Positions 17,340 to 25,755 of a DNA stretch of 64,000 nucleotides are shown piece by piece. A program made the translations under genes and the position numbers. The DNA comes from FCB group bacterium (GTDB taxonomy: Bacteria > Zixibacteria > MSB-5A5 > GN15 > JAAZOE01). Under the pieces are notes generated by a model. It was not told the origin of the DNA. It did not search any database and saw only the letters and a program-made list of their open reading frames with translations. Position 1 is the stretch's first letter, and each line of letters starts with the position of its first letter. The stretch covers positions 1 to 64,000 of the forward strand of contig JAAEQF010000587.1 of assembly GCA_024231695.1 (NCBI GenBank), read 5' to 3'.

Positions 17340-17807
17340 ATGCCTGATACACCTAAAAACTTCATGATGCAACCCAAGTGGGTGCTGTATATTGATGGGA
17401 TGGAGAGGATCAGATTCTCACGTGTCACCGTGCCAGACGAGACGGTATCCGACAACGTGATTCGACAGGGGGCTCAAACCCACCCAGACCGGGCCCCCGG
17501 AGAATACCAGCCAGTAGATGTCGAAGTCGAAGGGCCAGCGTACTTTTCTGATCCGACATTTCGCACAATGTGGAACAGAACGATTGATGTCATCAATGGC
17601 GGCGGTGCCATTGGCGAGGACCTTTATTTCGATTGTGATCTAGTACAATTGGATCGTGACAACGAGACGGAGATGGAAAAATACCGTCTTCATCGGTGTT
17701 ACTGCGGCGGCCGTAAGTTCGGCGATTTTGATGCCGAAGCCGACGGCGCGAGAAAGAAAGGTTTAATCCTTCGTCCGAAAAAAATTGAAGAAAAACCAGT
17801 CGCCTAA
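17340..17807 (+). CDS. Tail tube protein
   Basis: A 155-residue protein with an AGAAGGAG site, immediately after the sheath. The size, the beta-rich layout (FRTMWNRTIDVINGGGA middle and acidic turns, ending in a Lys-rich tail) and the place between sheath and tail chaperones identify it as the tube protein that builds the inner tail channel. The two Cys around HRCYCGG are not usual for tube proteins. Confidence 0.75.
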   Translation: MPDTPKNFMMQPKWVLYIDGMERIRFSRVTVPDETVSDNVIRQGAQTHPDRAPGEYQPVDVEVEGPAYFSDPTFRTMWNRTIDVINGGGAIGEDLYFDCDLVQLDRDNETEMEKYRLHRCYCGGRKFGDFDAEADGARKKGLILRPKKIEEKPVA

Positions 17808-17846
17808 TTCTGGCGTCATAATTAATTAAGAAAGGCTTTGGGGCAA

Positions 17847-18665
17847 ATGTCTGAAATTATCCAGTTCCCGACGCGTATGCAGGTTGAAATGCATGGGCGT
17901 TCAGTGTCTGAGCTACGCGAAACGCTCAAGGGATTTAAATCTTCCCTCGTAGCGTCTCAGACGGCAGCGCTTGAGGCTGCCAGTGTGAAAATTATTAGTA
18001 TCGGTGATTATCCGGAAGATCGGATCACTAAGGACGATGACCAGGTTAATTGGGAAAAAGCAACATCTGAAGATCGAATTTACGGGTTGAAAGCAACGCG
18101 TCTTTTGTCATTTAGTGATGGTGCCCATTATAAAATGGAGAACAATTGCGAACGGTGCGACAAAAAATTTGTCAAAAAGGTTGATTTACGACGCGTCGAA
18201 GATGGCGGGGATATCGTGTGTTGGGAATTTGAGTACGAAGAACACCGCGATGCATTCAAGCGAGGTGTTCCGTTTGAGGGTAAACTTAGGGACAGACTCA
18301 TCAAATGGCGATTGCTTTATGGGGAGGACGAGGCACAAATCGAAAGGATCGCTCAGAATAATCCAAACGCAAACACTAGCGATCTGACATTTAACATGAA
18401 GATCGTCGAAGTTGAAGGCATGCATAGAAATGATGTCGATGCATGGCTGAAGACTCTTGGTGATGAGCGAATTGAGTTGCAGGATATGATGGCAGAGGCG
18501 AGTGCCGGTGTAGACCTGGTGGTTGATGCACAATGTCCGTGGTGCGATTGCGTTCAGGATGCTACTATCCCTTTCGATTTAGAGTTCTGGATTCCAGTTG
18601 TGCAAACGCAGCGGGATCGTCGTCGTCGTCGTCGAGAAAAGGCACTCAAAAAGACGGTTCGATAG
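17847..18665 (+). CDS. Tail assembly chaperone (G-like), zinc-ribbon type
   Basis: ATG 17847 is preferred over TTG 17838 because of the AAGAAAGG site. The 272-residue protein has one Cys pair at NCERCDKKF (~95-101) and another at CPWCDC (~231-236), as in the T4-type baseplate/chaperone family with zinc-ribbon ends. The C-terminus is a run of Arg encoded by repeated CGT. The place between tube and tape measure and the overlap with a second open frame are the classical tail assembly chaperone arrangement, where a share of ribosomes shifts frame to make a longer protein. A CAAAAAG site at 18647-18653 lies in the right frame for a -1 shift. Confidence 0.65.
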   Translation: MSEIIQFPTRMQVEMHGRSVSELRETLKGFKSSLVASQTAALEAASVKIISIGDYPEDRITKDDDQVNWEKATSEDRIYGLKATRLLSFSDGAHYKMENNCERCDKKFVKKVDLRRVEDGGDIVCWEFEYEEHRDAFKRGVPFEGKLRDRLIKWRLLYGEDEAQIERIAQNNPNANTSDLTFNMKIVEVEGMHRNDVDAWLKTLGDERIELQDMMAEASAGVDLVVDAQCPWCDCVQDATIPFDLEFWIPVVQTQRDRRRRRREKALKKTVR

Positions 18666-18991
18666 GGCTGGCAAACTATGGGTATAGTCCCATAGCATCC
18701 CCAGAATTGCTTTACATTTTAAATTCTTTTGACGAGGCACCGTGCGGTGCCACGCTGGAAGAAATGGAGAATCTTTCACGTGTGTCTATGTGTGAGGGAT
18801 TTGTCGACATATCCGATGAAGAGAGCCTTTTTCAGCTCCAGTTAACGCTTTGTTCCTCTCACCCCATGGCGATCTCTGCAAACATGAGATGGGATGACGC
18901 TGGTCAATTACCTCTAAAAGATGCTATTCGTATATTAGAGTCGCTGGTCAAAAAGAATGAAGATTTGGCCGCTGAGATGAAGAAAAAATAA
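18533..18991 (+). CDS. Tail assembly chaperone extension (GT-like), probable frameshift product
   Basis: The frame is -1 relative to the preceding gene and overlaps its last 130 bases. The first ~40 codons after ATG 18533 read across the conserved end of the other gene and give an implausible, Arg/Ser-rich sequence, and no start with a ribosome site follows the upstream stop. So the real product is most likely the upstream protein fused at about 18650 to the ~114 residues encoded here (from KDGSIGLANYG to the Lys-rich end), as in lambda G/GT. The extension would bind the tape measure during assembly. Independent start at 18533 remains possible. Confidence 0.55.
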   Translation: MSVVRLRSGCYYPFRFRVLDSSCANAAGSSSSSSRKGTQKDGSIGLANYGYSPIASPELLYILNSFDEAPCGATLEEMENLSRVSMCEGFVDISDEESLFQLQLTLCSSHPMAISANMRWDDAGQLPLKDAIRILESLVKKNEDLAAEMKKK

Positions 18992-19014
18992 CGGGGAACG
19001 GAGGAAAGTGGTTT

Positions 19015-21795
19015 ATGGCTAGAACCTTAAAAACCATTTTTGATGTTTTGGCACGGGATGGTGCAACTCCTACGCTTAACCGTGTCACAGGCTCTTTTGG
19101 CTCTATGCGTAGAGCCGCTCGCAACGCTAACCAGGCGCTTGGTGGGATGAATGCATCTATTGCCCAAATGCAGCGAAGGGCACAATCCGCAATGGCTGGC
19201 GGCTTTATCGGTGCTGGGTTCATGAAAATAGGAGGGGGGCTCACGAAATTCGTCGCAGAAGCAGTGCGAGAATCTGGCGAACTTGAATATGAACTCGCAA
19301 CGTTGAGGGGGATATCAGGTGCTGCCGCTGATGAGATGGATCGACTCGCATCTGCCGCTGCACGTGCCGGCGTAGAAACCCAGTTTACACCAACGCAGGC
19401 GGTGCAAGGACTCCAGAGTCTAGCTCAACAGGGTTTTACCACAGCACAACAATTAGAGGGGCTGATGCCGTCTCTATTGCTTGCTGGTGCATCAGGTGGG
19501 AAAGTTCCACTAGCCGACGCGGCGAAGCTCACCGCGCAGGTAATCAAGGGGTTTGGTAGGGATGCGGAAGACGCAGGGCTGATGGTCGACCAAATGGTAA
19601 TGACAACCACCAAATCTGGTATGGCTATCGACGATTTGGCGGGGGCGATGCAATATGCTTCGTCTGCAGCTCAAAATATGGAAGTTGATTTCACTGATAC
19701 CTTGGCTACGTTGGGGCTCATCAAAAACGTCATACCTTCTGCAGAAGTTGCCGGCTCGGCGTTTCAAATTCTAACGGCTCGGCTTTCAAAGCCGCTAAAC
19801 CAGAAAAAATTGAAGAAGAATTTAGGAATAGACGTTATCGATAAGGCAACCGGAGAGTTCCGGGGATTTGGTGCTTTATTGCTCGATATAAGCGGGAAAT
19901 TTGCCAAAATGAAAGGTGGAAAGCGGGCCGGTCTCATCCAGGAGATCTTTGGTCCGAGGGGAATGAAAGGCATCATGCCGCTCATGACCCAGCTTGAAAA
20001 GGGCGTTACAACTCAAACCGGTGCAGTGTTAAAAGGACAGGCCGCGTGGAAATATTGGATGGACACCCTAGACCCAGATAAGGTCGACGGGTTCGCTAGT
20101 GCAATGAACGACATGAAACTTGACACTCTAAAGGGTCAAACTGAGCTCCTAACCGGTTCTTTCCTTACGTTCATGATAGAGATAGGCAAAGGAACAGCCC
20201 AATTTAGGAAAGGGTTTATAAAAGCGTTTCTCGGTGGGTTTAATACGTTTTTGTCGGTATTCCAGGAATTGCCAGAAGCTTTAAAAGCAGGATTTGCAGG
20301 ATTTTTAGAAATTGGTGGCGGTGTTCTCAAATTTATTGGTGTACTCCTTATCGCGAAGGCAGCGCTCGGATTATTCGGATTTAGTCTAAGCTCAGTTATA
20401 TTAGGGATCGGCAAAATGTTATTGCTGGCGGTACCGTTGACTATTTTCTTTAGTGGAATTGCGTTGGGTGCTTATGGAATTTACAGGGCAGTATCGACTA
20501 ATTTTGGGAGGGCTGAAAAGTCGTCAACATCCCTCGTAGATAAAATAAAATTGGGATACAAGGGGATTGTTGATATCGTCAAACAAGGTGGACTTTCGAA
20601 AGCTACCGAAAAGGAACTGGCGAAGATGAAAGATTCCGCCGGTATGTCAGCTTTCTTTAAAGGCTTTATTAAGGTTTGGCGCAACGCTAAGGCTTTTTTC
20701 AAAGGGGTTATCGCTGGGTTTGACAATGGACTTAAGCGGCTGGAAAAACCGTGGGGAAAATTTGTTGCGACAGTGACCAGAATTTTTTCGATTTGGACTG
20801 GCGGCGGTAAGAACGCCATAAATACGACTGATAAATGGACTAGGAAAGGCGAAGCCTTCGGAGATGTCCTGGTAGGTTTAAGCGAAGTAACCCTCGAACT
20901 CATGACTAAATTTGTTGAGTTTGGAGAGAAGGTCTCAAAATCGATGGAAGGGGTGACTGTAGACGAAGTCATCGACGGGTTCGCGACACTACTTAATACT
21001 ATTGCAGCAACGGGGAAAGCGGTCATGGCTGTCGGTCGACTATTCAATGTAGTGGGAACTATAATCGGAGAATATTTTGGGGGACTAGTCGTATATTGGA
21101 CCGCTGTTCTTGATAAGATAAAAGCAGAATTTAGCAAGGATATATTATGGTTTCAACAGAAGATAAATTCAGTATCTTTGAAGTTTGGCCAAGGGCCAGT
21201 TTTTGATATTGATCCAAATGAAATTAAAAAGATTGAACAACAAATAGCGTCTGCTGATGCTAGAATAAAACTCGGTTTTAATTTTGTTGGAGAGTCCTCA
21301 CTTTTAGACCCATCTCGACAACAAATTGGGCGTCAAGAAGCCGCTTATGGACACGCCTACAGATCGTTTGGAAAAACAGAATCATTAATTCAACAACGTA
21401 ATGCTATTATAAAGGCAATGAGGCGGGACACTCCGATGGCACTTGGTGGCTTAAAAGGAGAATTTCGTAGTGTGGTTGCTGATAGAGATAAAGCGAAAGC
21501 TATGACGGCGACTAGTGATATCGCGTCTATCGTTAAAAAACTGGGGGCAAGACAGTCCGAAATAGTCGAACGTCAGCAGAGTAGTAGCTTTGATGAATCA
21601 ACGAAATTAGAGCGAAAAATGCTATCGACTGAATTGGCGGCGATTAAAGAGATATTGAAAATGAGGCAAAACATCCGAGTATCTGCCGACGTCGACGGCA
21701 AGCGGCTATTTGAACTTTACAACGAAAAAGCGGCTGAAGATAAAGAGGATGATTTTAGCAATCCCAATATGACCCCAGTAACGCAGGGAGGTTAA
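19015..21795 (+). CDS. Tape measure protein (TP901 family)
   Basis: A 926-residue protein with GGAGGAAAG before its ATG. Residues ~80-350 match the phage TP901-type tape measure core (YELATLRGISGAAADEM, AARAGVETQFTPTQAVQGL, MTTTKSGMAIDDLAGAMQYA). Hydrophobic Gly-rich segments follow (~425-500), thought to form the membrane-penetrating part during injection, and the C-terminus is charged and helical. The length sets the tail length; at about 0.15 nm per residue the tail would be of the order of 140 nm. Its place after the chaperones and before the hub genes is standard. Confidence 0.85.
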   Translation: MARTLKTIFDVLARDGATPTLNRVTGSFGSMRRAARNANQALGGMNASIAQMQRRAQSAMAGGFIGAGFMKIGGGLTKFVAEAVRESGELEYELATLRGISGAAADEMDRLASAAARAGVETQFTPTQAVQGLQSLAQQGFTTAQQLEGLMPSLLLAGASGGKVPLADAAKLTAQVIKGFGRDAEDAGLMVDQMVMTTTKSGMAIDDLAGAMQYASSAAQNMEVDFTDTLATLGLIKNVIPSAEVAGSAFQILTARLSKPLNQKKLKKNLGIDVIDKATGEFRGFGALLLDISGKFAKMKGGKRAGLIQEIFGPRGMKGIMPLMTQLEKGVTTQTGAVLKGQAAWKYWMDTLDPDKVDGFASAMNDMKLDTLKGQTELLTGSFLTFMIEIGKGTAQFRKGFIKAFLGGFNTFLSVFQELPEALKAGFAGFLEIGGGVLKFIGVLLIAKAALGLFGFSLSSVILGIGKMLLLAVPLTIFFSGIALGAYGIYRAVSTNFGRAEKSSTSLVDKIKLGYKGIVDIVKQGGLSKATEKELAKMKDSAGMSAFFKGFIKVWRNAKAFFKGVIAGFDNGLKRLEKPWGKFVATVTRIFSIWTGGGKNAINTTDKWTRKGEAFGDVLVGLSEVTLELMTKFVEFGEKVSKSMEGVTVDEVIDGFATLLNTIAATGKAVMAVGRLFNVVGTIIGEYFGGLVVYWTAVLDKIKAEFSKDILWFQQKINSVSLKFGQGPVFDIDPNEIKKIEQQIASADARIKLGFNFVGESSLLDPSRQQIGRQEAAYGHAYRSFGKTESLIQQRNAIIKAMRRDTPMALGGLKGEFRSVVADRDKAKAMTATSDIASIVKKLGARQSEIVERQQSSSFDESTKLERKMLSTELAAIKEILKMRQNIRVSADVDGKRLFELYNEKAAEDKEDDFSNPNMTPVTQGG

Positions 21796-21797
21796 TT

Positions 21798-22328
21798 ATG
21801 ACAGATGTTCCGACTGAAGTAAGAACAACAATTCTCAATGTTGATACGGGCAAGGGAATTATGCTTCAGTACGAACCGGAGGTGATATCCGGAAGTGTAC
21901 AGGCTCAATATAATGCTGATCCATCGTTATCCGGCACACACGAGAACATGAAGTTTTCACACACTGCTAATGAAACGTTTGAACTCGAAATGAGATGGAA
22001 TCGCATACATCTTTCCGCGTTAACTGGGAAGACAACTGACGAGTGTGATCGTATAATTTCAGATGCTCGTTCGTTTGTCCGTTCTTTGTTACAGCCATCG
22101 AGGCTTGTCTTAGATGTAGTTGGTGGTGAAACACCGTTGCTGATTGTCAAGTGCCCTGGAGTGTTTGAAGTATACGCAAGGATGATGAATATTGGCTGGG
22201 ATGCGATGACTAGGGATCCCAAAAATGGAAGCCCGTTGCAACTTGTAATGAGGGGGACTTTTAAAGAGGATCCGCAGTATCGGTACCATTCTGATGATAT
22301 AATCGACATTGGATACGAAAGGATATAA
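21798..22328 (+). CDS. Baseplate/tube-initiator protein (CIS tube-like)
   Basis: A 176-residue protein with GGGAGG site two bases after the tape measure. The strand-rich N-terminus, LEMRWNRIHLSAL in the middle, and the end GSPLQLVMRGTFKEDPQYRYH follow the pattern of contractile-injection-system tube-initiator proteins that lie between hub and tube. The next genes (LysM-like, gpD-like, gpV-like) agree with this. No enzyme motif is seen. Confidence 0.65.
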   Translation: MTDVPTEVRTTILNVDTGKGIMLQYEPEVISGSVQAQYNADPSLSGTHENMKFSHTANETFELEMRWNRIHLSALTGKTTDECDRIISDARSFVRSLLQPSRLVLDVVGGETPLLIVKCPGVFEVYARMMNIGWDAMTRDPKNGSPLQLVMRGTFKEDPQYRYHSDDIIDIGYERI

Positions 22329-22330
22329 CA

Positions 22331-22675
22331 GTGGCAACACTCTGGGAATATAGCCATTATCAATTTTCTTTCGAGCGTTACGATGAACGCGCACGGCTTT
22401 ATACTACCGAGTACGAACCATTTACTTATCAGGATCTGCCAGATAATATCGAACATGAAGTAATGGACGGTGACACATGGCATTCTATCGCACACAAATA
22501 TTGGTCGCCGATTTTTGAATCGAATAATCTTTGGATATACATTGCTGATTTTCAGACTCAGGCAGTTGTCGATCCATTTATAACGCTTAAAGCCGGTACT
22601 ATTGTTGTTGTCCCGTCACGAAATACATTGTTCACTAAAATTCTAAACCCCGACCGGAGAAATATCGTTGGTTAA
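22331..22675 (+). CDS. LysM-like baseplate protein (gpX / gp53 type)
   Basis: GTG start behind GAAAGGAT. A 114-residue protein with MDGDTWHSIAHKYW and FITLKAGTIVVVPS, the two halves of a LysM-like fold as in tail protein X and the gp53-type wedge/hub joining proteins. Such proteins join the tube to the hub or bind peptidoglycan on entry. It overlaps the next gene by eight bases. Confidence 0.7.
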   Translation: MATLWEYSHYQFSFERYDERARLYTTEYEPFTYQDLPDNIEHEVMDGDTWHSIAHKYWSPIFESNNLWIYIADFQTQAVVDPFITLKAGTIVVVPSRNTLFTKILNPDRRNIVG

Positions 22676-23996
22676 ATGGAGGACACCGGTTGTTTCGCTG
22701 AGCCTCGTTAATTCTGACGAGGGGGATGACGGATTGCTTGATTTTGCACAAGATCGGCTCACGTCATTTGTGTTTAGAGATCGAGAAAGTAAAATCGATG
22801 TGTGCGAAGTCACATTTTCCAACTATGACAAAAAGCTTCTTGATGAGCCGCGATTGAAAGCTGGACAAGAATTTTTAGTGCAATGGGGATACCCTGACAA
22901 CATGTCAAGGATCTATAGCATGATTGTCAAAAAATCTCACGAGAGCGGAACAAATTTTACCGTGAAGATGAAAGGCAAAGCCGTTTCTCTCGACAAGGGA
23001 AGGAATCATCGTCAGTGGCAGGGGATGAGAGATTCAGACGTGGCGATGGAGATATTGAGAGAACATAATTACGACGGGCTAACACTTGACGTCGTTCAGA
23101 CGGAAGTCGTTTACCCTACGATCACGCAATCCACATCTGATGCACGTTTTATTCAAAAACTATCAAAAAGAAATCGCTTTCGATGGTGGATCGATGCATC
23201 AGGTGCCCATTTCAGGCCTAGAAAAAATGATGCGACACCTTATAAATGGTACACATATCGCGGCCATTTTGATGGAGACGGTGAAATTCTGTCTCCCGGA
23301 CCAAATATCGAGACGAATTTTGCATCAGATATTGCTAGAATAAAGATTAAAGGGATTGATCCATACACACTTGAAGAGGTTATAGCGGAGCAAGGCATCG
23401 CTGGCGGCACCGCAGAAGAAAATTACGCCGTTTCTCTAGGCGAAGAACAAGAAATTGGTGATCCAGATAACCTAGAAAGCAACAGGCAGGGAAACGTCAC
23501 AAGAACAGAAGAGATAAACATAGGGTTGGCCACACAATCGGAAGTGAATGCAAAGGCTGAGGCAGTCTATCGGGAAGTGTCGGAACGTCGGTACAAAATG
23601 AGTCTGCCAGTTGATGGAGATCCGCAGCTTGGTGCAAAGACTTTGATTGGTTTACGTAATTATTCCGAATCGAGTTCAGGACTATATTATGTAAAAGAAG
23701 TTGAACACCAGATCCAACCTGGGCGGTATCGTTGTGATTGCAAAACGGTGCGAGATGCAACGGGGAGAACATATCTAAAAAAAAAATTTGGTGTTGGAAA
23801 AAAGAACCAGTCAAAAGATCCTGGTGGTTCAAGCGGCCCTCCGTCAACAAAAAAATTGGAACGCACTTTGACAACTAGGAAAGGGCCGAACGGCGAGACA
23901 GAGTGGGTCTATGCATTCGTAAAAGAGGGAACAAACCAGGTAGTCAAAACCGCAGAAGTTTCGGAAAAACAGAAGGCGCAGCTGGATGGAAGATAG
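22668..23996 (+). CDS. Baseplate hub protein (late control gpD-like, T4 gp27 fold)
   Basis: Begins at TTG 22668 with GGAGA at 22656-22660; no better start exists. The 442 residues carry the gpD/gp27 pattern: LTSFVFRDRESKIDVCEVTFSN, QEFLVQWGYP, a helix-rich middle with STSDARFIQKLSKRNRF, and a C-terminal GDPQLGAKTLIGLRNYSESS/YYVKEVEHQ strand pair. It forms the trimeric hub that holds the spike. The end is Lys/Arg-rich and Gly/Ser-rich, longer than usual. Confidence 0.8.
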   Translation: MVKWRTPVVSLSLVNSDEGDDGLLDFAQDRLTSFVFRDRESKIDVCEVTFSNYDKKLLDEPRLKAGQEFLVQWGYPDNMSRIYSMIVKKSHESGTNFTVKMKGKAVSLDKGRNHRQWQGMRDSDVAMEILREHNYDGLTLDVVQTEVVYPTITQSTSDARFIQKLSKRNRFRWWIDASGAHFRPRKNDATPYKWYTYRGHFDGDGEILSPGPNIETNFASDIARIKIKGIDPYTLEEVIAEQGIAGGTAEENYAVSLGEEQEIGDPDNLESNRQGNVTRTEEINIGLATQSEVNAKAEAVYREVSERRYKMSLPVDGDPQLGAKTLIGLRNYSESSSGLYYVKEVEHQIQPGRYRCDCKTVRDATGRTYLKKKFGVGKKNQSKDPGGSSGPPSTKKLERTLTTRKGPNGETEWVYAFVKEGTNQVVKTAEVSEKQKAQLDGR

Positions 23997-24005
23997 GGGC
24001 ACAGC

Positions 24006-24590
24006 ATGGTAGAGAATGCACCATTAAACGGTCCATTTTTGGGTTTTATTGTCAAGCGGGAACAAGATCCACCTAATGATCCAGAAGCGGCTAACATGGA
24101 TGTGCTTGGTCGTGTCAAAGTCCGCGTACCTGGGAAGTGGGCAGAATCAGCATGGGCTTGGCCACTTGGCTTTGGTGGGTCTGCACAATGGGGCAAAAAT
24201 GTCGTCCCCCCTATGGGCGCAACGGTCGCGATCTGGGCAGTAGAAGGCGACGAAGACAAGTTATTTTACGTTCCAGCGAACCATGCAAAAGAAATGACAT
24301 TCCCAGAGTTTGAGCATCCGGATATTATCGTGATGGGGGATAAGTTTTTGCGTTTGATTTACGACCGCAGAGACGGACAACGATATGCCGCTGCACAGGT
24401 AGTGAAAGAGGTGAACGGAGAGGAGAGCTTGATTTGTGAGGTGCGCTTTGATATCGAAGGAAATTCCGTGCGGATTAGGTCTGAGACCGCAATGGTTATT
24501 GAAAGCGGGGGGCATCTTTCTATTGAAGCTGACGGGGATATCGAAATCGGAGGCCGGAAATTGGCCCGTAAATCTGGGATGATAGACTGA
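24006..24590 (+). CDS. Baseplate spike protein (gpV-like, OB fold)
   Basis: A 194-residue protein following the hub gene. The N-terminus GFIVKREQDPPND, VLGRVKVRVPGKW, the WAWPLGFGG segment, and VPPMGATVAIWAVEGDEDK are the OB-fold of phage/VgrG-type spikes. The last ~50 residues (SVRIRSETAMVIESGG, LSIEADGDIEIGGRK) form alternating strands of a short beta-helix, the membrane-piercing point. It is short, with no visible tip metal-binding HxH motif. Confidence 0.8.
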   Translation: MVENAPLNGPFLGFIVKREQDPPNDPEAANMDVLGRVKVRVPGKWAESAWAWPLGFGGSAQWGKNVVPPMGATVAIWAVEGDEDKLFYVPANHAKEMTFPEFEHPDIIVMGDKFLRLIYDRRDGQRYAAAQVVKEVNGEESLICEVRFDIEGNSVRIRSETAMVIESGGHLSIEADGDIEIGGRKLARKSGMID

Positions 24591-25378
24591 TGTCGTTTTC
24601 GTGGAATGTAGGAAATGATGTGATTTGTAACAATGTGCCGTCATTCTCTGGGCTTGACGACATTTGTTTCCCTGGAGGGGCGTGCCTTTCTTACGTGATG
24701 ACGTCTATTCAGTCGATCCCAAGTCCGACTGAAATACCGTTGCAATTTATGTCGCAACTAGGACCTGCGACAGCGTTTATACAGCCGTTTATGAACGTAC
24801 TTGATACGGTGATCGCCGTTTATAAATGCATCGACGGAATTGTTGATTTTGCGACGTCTCTAAATCCCTCTGAGTTGCTGGAGTGTGTCCCCAATCTCGT
24901 TGAGAAAATCAACGCGATGCTGACAATGATCCCTCAATTGTCTATCCCTCGAATGGTAATCTCCATGGTTAACGCACTAATTTCTCTACTAAGTGGGTTG
25001 TCGACGGATCTCCAGTACCTTGTTGATCGGTTGGACGCGATCGCCAGGGGGATTGATCGTGCGGCGGATCTGAATGACAACAAGAAAAAAGATTTTCTCG
25101 TTTGTGCTCAGGACACTATGAATGAGTCATTGTCAGCCACGGCGATGGCTATGCAGGCCGTCGGGCGGATAATTTTATTAGTTAATATATTTATGGGGTT
25201 ATTTGGGGGCCCGGAGATCCCGTGCTTCGGCGAAATTTTGGACGGCGCGACTGCTGACGTACTGCAGCCAATAATCGATATTATTGATGCTTTGGTGGAT
25301 TTACTACAACAGCTCGTTGATATGGTACCAGACCCAATCGCCGCGCTTACAAAGGTGCTTGGAGATACAAAATGTTGA
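24590..25378 (+). CDS. Hydrophobic baseplate-cluster protein (hypothetical)
   Basis: A 262-residue protein overlapping the spike stop (TGATG). It is rich in Leu, Ile, Met and Pro, with several amphipathic or nearly membrane-like helices (residues ~60-140 and 185-255) and Cys at the beginning and end. Its fixed place between spike and gp25 suggests a baseplate or membrane-contact role; I do not recognise a family. It could be ejected with the spike or act as a helper for it; this is speculation. Confidence 0.6.
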   Translation: MSFSWNVGNDVICNNVPSFSGLDDICFPGGACLSYVMTSIQSIPSPTEIPLQFMSQLGPATAFIQPFMNVLDTVIAVYKCIDGIVDFATSLNPSELLECVPNLVEKINAMLTMIPQLSIPRMVISMVNALISLLSGLSTDLQYLVDRLDAIARGIDRAADLNDNKKKDFLVCAQDTMNESLSATAMAMQAVGRIILLVNIFMGLFGGPEIPCFGEILDGATADVLQPIIDIIDALVDLLQQLVDMVPDPIAALTKVLGDTKC

Positions 25379-25755
25379 GAAAGGATATAATAGGCTTAAG
25401 GTTTCCCGTGCAGCTTGACGGTAAAGGTGATTTGGCATCACTGACCGGAAAAAAATTGGAAGACGCAGATAATAAATTTTTGATTTCGATAGAGCGCGGC
25501 GAAATACCTTGGGACGGGAACAAAGGGACAAGGCTGAGAGAGCTACTACATAGCAAAGTAGCTAACGCATTGGTAGTCCAGGCAATAGCTTTTCGCGAGG
25601 CCACCGATGTAATTAACACATACAACCCTAGATTTAGGGTCGTTAGCACTATCCCATCGTTCGAAGACAATTTGATTAGCATTTCGGTTCAATACGTGGA
25701 ACGTGCTAAAGTAGATCCAGAACGTAGGGCCGTTTCGATTGAGGTGAACCGATGA
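25372..25755 (+). CDS. Baseplate wedge protein (gp25 / gpW family)
   Basis: A 127-residue protein, start inside the end of the preceding gene. The pattern of the gp25-like family is clear: LISIERGEIPWDGNKGTRLREL near residues 40-60 (the conserved glutamate and R-E-L helix), then a helix and the ISISVQYVERAK strand. It is the conserved core wedge part in all contractile tails. The next gene is gpJ-like, the usual partner. Confidence 0.85.
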   Translation: MLRKDIIGLRFPVQLDGKGDLASLTGKKLEDADNKFLISIERGEIPWDGNKGTRLRELLHSKVANALVVQAIAFREATDVINTYNPRFRVVSTIPSFEDNLISISVQYVERAKVDPERRAVSIEVNR

